Assembly: GCA_007128865.1 (NCBI GenBank)
Contig: SKWP01000149.1
Span: 1 to 9,232, forward strand
Source of the DNA: Paracoccaceae bacterium
GTDB taxonomy: Bacteria; Pseudomonadota; Alphaproteobacteria; Rhodobacterales; Rhodobacteraceae
Direction: 5' to 3'
Length of the DNA stretch: 9,232 nucleotides
Shown here: positions 6,290-9,232 of the stretch, piece by piece
Numbering within the stretch: the stretch's first letter is position 1
How the letters are laid out: the number at the start of each line of letters is the position of its first letter
Notes under the pieces: model-generated
What the model saw: the letters and a program-made list of their open reading frames with translations, nothing else
Databases searched by the model: none
What the model was told of the DNA's origin: nothing
Translations under genes and position numbers: made by a program

Positions 6290-7746
6290 TAGTCGCGCAG
6301 CATGCGGGCGACGCGGTCCGCAGCCAGCAGGGCGGTGTCGCGCGCGCCGTCCTCGTCCCATGTCTCGAAGGGGCGGTAATCCAGCACCTCGCTGCGCCAG
6401 AAGGCGGTGCGGAAATGCGCCTGGGTGTGGGCGCAGCCCAGAAAATGGCCGCCCGGCCCGACCTCGCGCAGCGCATCCATGGCCTGGCCGGCTTGCGAAA
6501 GATCCACCCCCTCGGCCAGCCGGTGCAGCGCGCCCAGCTGGTCGGCATCCATCACGAATTTCTCGTAGGATGCCACCAGCCCGCCCTCCAGCCAGCCGCA
6601 GGCGTGCAGCATGAAGTTCACCCCGGCCATCAGCGCCATCTGCAGCGAATTGGCCGATTCGTAACCCGCCTGCGCATCCGGCAGCTTGGAGCCGCAGAAC
6701 GCCCCGCCCGAGCGGTATGGCAGCCCCATGCGCCGGGCAAGCTGGCCCGCGCCATAGGTGATCAGCGATGCCTCGGGGGTGCCGAAGGTGGGCGCGCCGG
6801 AATTCATGTCGATCGAGGTGACGAAGGCGCCAAAGATCACCGGCGCGCCGGGCCGGACAAGCTGGGCATAGGCGACCCCGGTCATCACCTCGGCCAGCAG
6901 CTGGGTCAGGGTGCCTGCCACGGTTACCGGCGCCATAGCGCCGCCGACGATGAAGGGCGAAACGATGCAGGCCTGCCCGGCAGCGGCATAGACCTCAAGC
7001 GCGCCCATCATGGTGGCATCGAAGGTCAGGGGCGAATTGACATTGATCAGCGAGGTCATCACCGCATGGCTGTCGACAAAACCGTCCCCGAACAGCAGCC
7101 GCGCCATGGCAACCGAATCCTCGGCCCGCACCGGTTCGGTGACCGAGCCCATGAACGGCTTGTCGCTCAGGGTCATGTGCGCCAGCAGCATGTCGAGGTG
7201 GCGCTTGTTGACGGCAATGTCGGTGGGCTCGCAGACCGTGCCGCCGGAATGGTGCAGCCATTTCGACATGTAGCCCAGCTTCACGAAGGCGCGAAAATCC
7301 TCCATCGTGGCATAGCGCCGCCCGCCGGCGACATCGCGCACGAAGGGCGGGCCATAAACCGGCGCCAGCACCAGGTTGCGGCCGCCGATCTCGACATTGC
7401 GGTCGGGGTTACGGGCGTGCTGGGTAAAGCTGCGCGGTGCGGTGGCGCAAAGGCTGCGCGCCAGCCCGCGCGGGATGCGCACCCTTTCGCCGCGCACATC
7501 GGCGCCGGCCTGCCGCCATCGCTCCAGCGCCGCGGGATTGTCGACGAAATTGACCCCGATTTCCTCGAGCACGGTTTCGGCGTTGGTCTCGATGATCTCC
7601 AGCGCCTCGGCGTTCAGGACTTCGAAATCCGGCACGTTGCGGGTGATGAAGCGGGCGGTCTCGAATCCCACCGCGCTTCTTGCCGCGCGGCGTGCCGCGC
7701 CGCCGCCACTGCGCGCCCTGCGTCCGGTGGGTGCCGCTTCGGTCAT
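6199..7746 (-). CDS. MttB-superfamily (trimethylamine/quaternary-amine) methyltransferase, non-pyrrolysine type
   Basis: A 515-aa soluble protein of the MttB superfamily, whose studied members move a methyl group from trimethylamine (archaeal MttB) or from quaternary amines such as glycine betaine (MtgB) to a corrinoid protein. Supporting stretches include FETARFITRNVPDFEVL (28-44), SGGTVCEPTDIAVNKRHLDMLLAH (167-190), INVNSPLTFD (234-243), PFIVGGAMAPVTVAGTL (264-280), FGTPEASL (321-328) and GSKLPDAQAGYES (352-364). The frame runs from ATG at 7746 to TGA at 6199 with no in-frame TAG, so it does not need pyrrolysine. Judged by distance from the C-terminus, the archaeal pyrrolysine would fall near residues 350-360, which are ordinary residues here. 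AGGAG lies 7 nt upstream of the start. No corrinoid protein or methyl-acceptor gene is in view. The substrate is unknown; glycine betaine, proline betaine, carnitine or DMSP-like compounds are possible. The N-terminal 25 residues are Arg/Ala/Gly-rich and poorly conserved. Confidence 0.93.
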   Translation of the reverse strand: MTEAAPTGRRARSGGGAARRAARSAVGFETARFITRNVPDFEVLNAEALEIIETNAETVLEEIGVNFVDNPAALERWRQAGADVRGERVRIPRGLARSLCATAPRSFTQHARNPDRNVEIGGRNLVLAPVYGPPFVRDVAGGRRYATMEDFRAFVKLGYMSKWLHHSGGTVCEPTDIAVNKRHLDMLLAHMTLSDKPFMGSVTEPVRAEDSVAMARLLFGDGFVDSHAVMTSLINVNSPLTFDATMMGALEVYAAAGQACIVSPFIVGGAMAPVTVAGTLTQLLAEVMTGVAYAQLVRPGAPVIFGAFVTSIDMNSGAPTFGTPEASLITYGAGQLARRMGLPYRSGGAFCGSKLPDAQAGYESANSLQMALMAGVNFMLHACGWLEGGLVASYEKFVMDADQLGALHRLAEGVDLSQAGQAMDALREVGPGGHFLGCAHTQAHFRTAFWRSEVLDYRPFETWDEDGARDTALLAADRVARMLRDYQAPPLDPAVAEALSDFVLRRKAEMPDAFS

Positions 7747-7763
7747 CTGTCGTCTCCTGGCCT

Positions 7764-7778
7764 GCCGCGATGCGCGGC
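7764..7778 (-). other. Leader hairpin upstream of the methyltransferase gene
   Basis: GCCGCG-ATG-CGCGGC is a perfect 6-bp stem with a 3-nt loop, ending 5 nt before the AGGAG ribosome-binding site (7754-7758) of the minus-strand gene starting at 7746. If transcribed, it would sit in the 5' leader and could affect stability or translation. No convincing promoter hexamers are visible in this 121-nt spacer. Confidence 0.3.
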
Positions 7779-7806
7779 GATGGCCTTCTCATACCCGCCG
7801 GGCAAC

Positions 7807-7840
7807 GCGACGGGCGCCCGATTGCGGCGCTTGCCGTCGC
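7807..7840 (-). terminator. Stem-loop after lpxB (possible factor-dependent terminator or mRNA 3'-end structure)
   Basis: GCGACGG (7807-7813) pairs with CCGTCGC (7834-7840), and directly inside GCGCC (7814-7818) pairs with GGCGC (7826-7830). This gives 12 GC-rich pairs with a 3-nt bulge (7831-7833) and a 7-nt loop. It lies 27 nt past the lpxB stop on the minus strand. No T-run follows, so an intrinsic terminator is not supported. It may protect the 3' end or separate lpxB from the following gene. A perfect palindrome CCGGTACCGG (7856-7865) lies between it and the lpxB stop. Confidence 0.4.
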
Positions 7841-7867
7841 AAACCGACATCCGGACCGGTACCGGCA

Positions 7868-9049
7868 TCACGCCGCCGGGCGGCCGAGATACCCGCGCAA
7901 CGCCTGCGCCGCCCGCAGGCCGGGGTCGGGCCCGCCGCGGCCAAGCCGGTCAAGCGCGATATCCATCGCCGCAATCTGCGCCTCGCGCGCCGGGCCGGGT
8001 TCGAACAGGGCGTCAAACGCGGGCAGGATCGCCTGCGGCGTCGCCCTGCGCCCCAGGAATTCGGGCACGGCGCGGGTTTCCGACACCAGATTGACCAGCG
8101 TCACCGTATCGATGCGCACCATCCGGCTCATGATCGCCTCGGACAGCGGGTTGAGCCGATAGGCAACCACCATCGGCACCCCGGCCGCCGCCACATCAAG
8201 CGAAACCGTGCCGGAAACCGCAAGCGCCGCATCGGCGGCCGCAAAACCGGTGCGGCGCATCGCGGGCGTGCTTTCGGCGCCCAGAATCACCGCTGCGCCG
8301 GGCCAGCCCGCAACCGCCTCGCGTACCGTTGCCTCGACCGATGCAAGGGTCGGCAGGATGACCCGCAGGCCGGGCCGGCGCGCGGCCAGCCCGGCAATCA
8401 CCGCACCGAACAGCGGCAGGTGGCGGGCAACCTCGCTGCGCCGCGACCCGGGCAGCACCAGGGCCACCGGCGCATCACGGGCAATTCCGCTGGCATCCCG
8501 GAAAGCCGCGGCCTCGTTCGCCGTCACCGGCGCCCGCGCGGCCACCGGATGGCCGACAAAGCTGCAGCCCATCCCGGCCGCTTCCATGTAAGGCGGCTCG
8601 AACGGCAACAGCGCCAGCACATGATCGACATGCCGCGCCATGCGCTTTGCCCGGCCCGGCCGCCATGCCCAGACCTGCGGCGCCACATAATGCACCACGC
8701 GCAAATCCGGCAGCGCCCGGCGCGCCCGCGCGGCCACCCGAAGGCAGAAATCCGGGCTGTCGATGGTGACCAGCGCATCGGGGCGCATGTCGGCCACCGC
8801 CTCGGCCGTGGCCAGCATGCGCCGGCGCAGGGCCGGATAGCGCGGCAGCACCTCGGCCAGCCCCATGACCGACAGCTCATGCATCGGAAAGCGGCTGGCA
8901 AGCCCCTGCGCCGCCATCAGCGGGCCGCCGACACCGTCGAATTGCGGCGTGGCCTCGCCGGCCGCCGCCGCTTCGGCGCGCAGCCCGGCCATCAGCGCGG
9001 CACCCAGCGCGTCGCCCGAGGGCTCACCCGCGATCAGAAAGAGCCGCAT
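7868..9049 (-). CDS. lpxB: Lipid-A-disaccharide synthase
   Basis: Glycosyltransferase (GT19) that joins UDP-2,3-diacylglucosamine to lipid X to make the lipid A disaccharide; peripheral at the inner membrane. The protein has 393 aa, usual length. Motifs in order: RLFLIAGEPSGD (2-13), FDGVGGPLM (38-45), IDSPDF with D100 (97-102 region), the highly conserved YVAPQVWAWRPGR (121-133), FVGHP (164-168), LPGSRRSEV (199-207), SGTVSLD (279-285), and LVNLV (318-322). D285 replaces the Glu usual in the SGT-x-x-LE motif, a conservative change. The start is ATG at 9049, where family similarity begins; the frame extends upstream to 9190 only as a shadow of lpxI. It overlaps lpxI by 26 nt, so the two are probably translationally coupled in one lipid A operon. 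Confidence 0.97.
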   Translation of the reverse strand: MRLFLIAGEPSGDALGAALMAGLRAEAAAAGEATPQFDGVGGPLMAAQGLASRFPMHELSVMGLAEVLPRYPALRRRMLATAEAVADMRPDALVTIDSPDFCLRVAARARRALPDLRVVHYVAPQVWAWRPGRAKRMARHVDHVLALLPFEPPYMEAAGMGCSFVGHPVAARAPVTANEAAAFRDASGIARDAPVALVLPGSRRSEVARHLPLFGAVIAGLAARRPGLRVILPTLASVEATVREAVAGWPGAAVILGAESTPAMRRTGFAAADAALAVSGTVSLDVAAAGVPMVVAYRLNPLSEAIMSRMVRIDTVTLVNLVSETRAVPEFLGRRATPQAILPAFDALFEPGPAREAQIAAMDIALDRLGRGGPDPGLRAAQALRGYLGRPAA

Positions 9050-9232
9050 CGCCACCGCTCTCGCGCGCCCACAGAAACAGCCCTGCCGCATCCGCGGCCG
9101 CCACGGTTGCCGCCCGGTCCAGCAACAGCACCCCGCCGGCCTGCCAGGCGATACCGCGCAACCCGGCCCCTGCGGCGCGGCGCACGGCATCGGGGCCGAG
9201 CGCCGGCATGTCGGCGCGCAGCTCCTGCCCGG
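9024..9232 (-). CDS. lpxI: LpxI-type UDP-2,3-diacylglucosamine pyrophosphatase (C-terminal 68 residues; 5' end beyond window)
   Basis: Only the C-terminus is present; the codon frame enters at 9230 and stops with TGA at 9024-9026. The visible sequence begins GQELRADMPALGPDAV, continues with AGLRGIAWQAGGVLLLDRAATVAAADAAGLFLW, and matches the conserved end of LpxI (formerly DUF1009). LpxI hydrolyses UDP-2,3-diacylglucosamine to lipid X in organisms that lack LpxH. Its product is a substrate of LpxB, encoded directly downstream, and the overlap of 26 nt with lpxB supports one operon. The tail after FLWARE (SGGDAALSDRG) looks like an extension produced by reading into the lpxB start. The name rests on the fragment plus context. 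Confidence 0.88.
   Translation of the reverse strand, partial: GQELRADMPALGPDAVRRAAGAGLRGIAWQAGGVLLLDRAATVAAADAAGLFLWARESGGDAALSDRG

Noticed and set aside
6199..7746. Possible pyrrolysine-containing MttB
   Set aside because: No in-frame TAG occurs between the ATG and the terminal TGA, so the protein is the non-pyrrolysine type.
5596..8094. 832-codon open frame on the plus strand
   Set aside because: It is antisense to the MttB-family gene and crosses the DUF6477 gene and the regulatory spacer. Its translation is low-complexity and Arg/His/Gly-rich, as expected of a GC-rich shadow frame.
1..9232. Mobile element, CRISPR array, toxin-antitoxin or defence system
   Set aside because: No transposase, integrase, spacer-repeat array, toxin-antitoxin pair or nuclease-like gene was found. 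All sizeable genes belong to conserved families.

Overview
The window looks like a chromosomal segment of a GC-rich alphaproteobacterium, most likely a member of the Rhodobacterales/Rhodobacteraceae. The pointers are very high GC throughout, the adjacent gene pair that I recognise as DUF6456 (helix-turn-helix) and DUF6477 (both seen mainly in Rhodobacterales), a Pyl-less MttB-family protein of the type common in that group, and the lpxI-lpxB order of lipid A genes. I see no transposase, integrase, tRNA, rRNA, CRISPR array or phage gene. This is largely conserved core genome, with unusual intergenic DNA.

Layout. (1) Positions 1-3132 hold an export/esterase cluster. A YbbP-type FtsX-family permease (open at the left edge) and its YbbA-type ATPase lie on the minus strand with an ATGA stop/start overlap. 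They are transcribed away from a TesA-type GDSL esterase on the plus strand across a gap of only 49 nt. The same ybbA-ybbP/tesA divergent arrangement is found in E. coli. (2) lipA (3152-4102, minus) converges on tesA with a 19-nt gap. It has a GTG start, a strong Shine-Dalgarno sequence and a plausible promoter. (3) Positions 4103-4493 have no convincing gene. They carry a compound set of inverted repeats (18-bp outer arms, an inner stem of 17 pairs, two mutually exclusive small hairpins) that could be a structured RNA or a dispersed palindromic repeat. (4) Positions 4494-6289 hold a divergent pair: a 376-aa helix-turn-helix/DUF6456 protein (minus) and a small DUF6477 protein (plus). Between them is a 212-nt spacer containing three CACAG repeats at exact 12-nt spacing (two of them inside near-DnaA boxes) and a CtrA-like TTAC-N7-TTAA site. 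(5) A 515-aa member of the trimethylamine/quaternary-amine methyltransferase (MttB) superfamily lies on the minus strand (6199-7746). It has no in-frame amber codon and no corrinoid partner in view, and it overlaps the 3' end of the DUF6477 gene by 91 nt. (6) lpxB (7868-9049) and the end of lpxI (from 9024 to the right edge), both minus, overlap by 26 nt. They belong to the lipid A pathway.

How they work together: lpxI and lpxB catalyse consecutive steps of lipid A synthesis and are almost certainly co-transcribed. YbbA and YbbP form one ABC complex, possibly linked functionally to the periplasmic esterase TesA. LipA makes the lipoyl cofactor on its own. The DUF6456/DUF6477 pair and the orphan MttB-like protein are the least understood genes here. 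Together with the two patterned intergenic regions they are the best candidates for undescribed biology.
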